Source of the DNA: Pseudomonadales bacterium
GTDB lineage: Bacteria; Pseudomonadota; Gammaproteobacteria; Pseudomonadales; DC-out160
Direction of reading: 5' to 3'
DNA length: 13,544 bases
Assembly (NCBI GenBank): GCA_016765265.1
Contig: JAESQG010000304.1
Location: forward strand, 1-13,544
The position numbers and the translations under genes are program-made. The notes beneath the pieces were generated by a model. That model saw only the letters and a program-made list of their open reading frames with translations. It made no database searches and was not told the origin of the DNA. Numbering within the stretch: position 1 is the first letter of the stretch; every line of letters starts with the position of its first letter. This document shows, piece after piece, positions 13,179-13,544 of the stretch.

Positions 13179-13200
13179 GCCTCTTCAGCAAAAACTGTGG
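13179..13200. repeat. Probable terminal repeat of the ISL3-family element
   Basis: GCCTCTTCAGCAAAAACTGT starts this stretch and overlaps the transposase stop at 13185-13187. ISL3-family ends often begin GG(C/T)TCTTC and lie this close to the gene end. The other end is outside the window, so it cannot be verified. Confidence 0.45.
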
Positions 13201-13544
13201 GTCATTTCCGGTTCGGGTAATGAGCCCATCGTATGAAATAGCGCTATTTTCAGTACATCATAGCTCCTATAGCCATAAGCTTTTCTGGTGACCAGATTTA
13301 TTTTCCTATTTAACCCCTCAACAGTACCTGAAGAGTAGGCTTTTTTTGCTTTGAACCAATTATTCATTAGCGGCTGATGTCTGCGTACGGTTTTGACAAA
13401 CTTCTTCATCGGCTCCAGCCTTGATCGCATCGCTCGGTTGCACCATAGCTTTAAATACCGCTCAGCCCAGTAAGGCGATTGATATTGCCAGTAGGCTTGA
13501 AAGCTTTCTTTTAACAAATAGGCACGAACACTCTTTAAATCATA
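13185..13544 (-). CDS. ISL3-family transposase, C-terminal part (cut by window edge)
   Basis: The frame is open to the right edge of the window, starting YDLKSVRAYLLKESF; a TTG at 13517 is not the true start. The visible 119 residues match the end of ISL3 transposases. Recognisable blocks are LKESFQAYWQYQSPYWAERYLKLW, then RSRLEPMKKFVKTVRRH, then the catalytic-Glu segment YSSGTVEGLNRKINLVTRKAYGYRS, and finally IALFHTMGSLPEPEMTHSFC at the C-terminus. Family members are about 400 residues, so roughly two thirds lies outside. No stop or shift is seen in the part present, so the element may be intact. Confidence 0.88.
   Translation of the reverse strand, partial: YDLKSVRAYLLKESFQAYWQYQSPYWAERYLKLWCNRAMRSRLEPMKKFVKTVRRHQPLMNNWFKAKKAYSSGTVEGLNRKINLVTRKAYGYRSYDVLKIALFHTMGSLPEPEMTHSFC

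Overview
The window is an accessory, mobile-element-rich stretch, probably from a plasmid or a plasmid-derived island of a gammaproteobacterium. That guess rests on the gene families, the Shine-Dalgarno use and a moderate GC content with patches; the sequence does not identify the species.

Layout. (1) Positions 9-5722 hold a Tn3-family unit. It has a 999-residue DDE transposase (minus strand), a divergent tyrosine recombinase in place of a serine resolvase, and a MazEF toxin-antitoxin pair directly behind tnpA. A perfect 34-bp inverted repeat brackets the unit (282-315 / 5689-5722). The left copy also lies in frame inside a fragment of a second, unrelated Tn3-type transposase (9-356), so it could be either a terminal repeat or a shared coding relic. 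(2) Positions 5803-6923 hold a ParA plus small ribbon-helix-helix partition operon. It is framed by a 22-bp direct repeat, and the promoter-side copy is part of a 35-bp near-perfect palindrome that looks like a centromere/operator. (3) Positions 6997-8504 hold two more toxin-antitoxin modules facing each other: TacAT (RHH plus GNAT toxin), with a -10 box between two operator arms, and ParDE. (4) Positions 8608-9633 hold a tyrosine recombinase that is only a catalytic domain, then a small antibiotic-biosynthesis-monooxygenase-like protein. (5) Positions 9714-10530 are a clean 817-bp mini-transposon: two perfect 38-bp Tn3-type terminal repeats around a res site and a serine resolvase, with no transposase. 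(6) Positions 10546-12348 encode a polytopic membrane protein resembling GT-C glycosyltransferases. (7) From 12474 to the right edge lie a decayed IS3-family relic, an internally deleted IS256-family relic, and the 3' end of an ISL3-family transposase cut by the window edge.

Read together, three toxin-antitoxin pairs plus a partition operon within 8 kb suggest selection for segregational stability. Three different site-specific recombinases and at least five transposase families or relics show repeated insertion. The most striking items are the resolvase-only Tn3 mini-element, the Tn3 unit combining a tyrosine recombinase with MazEF, and the partition cassette with its duplicated site.
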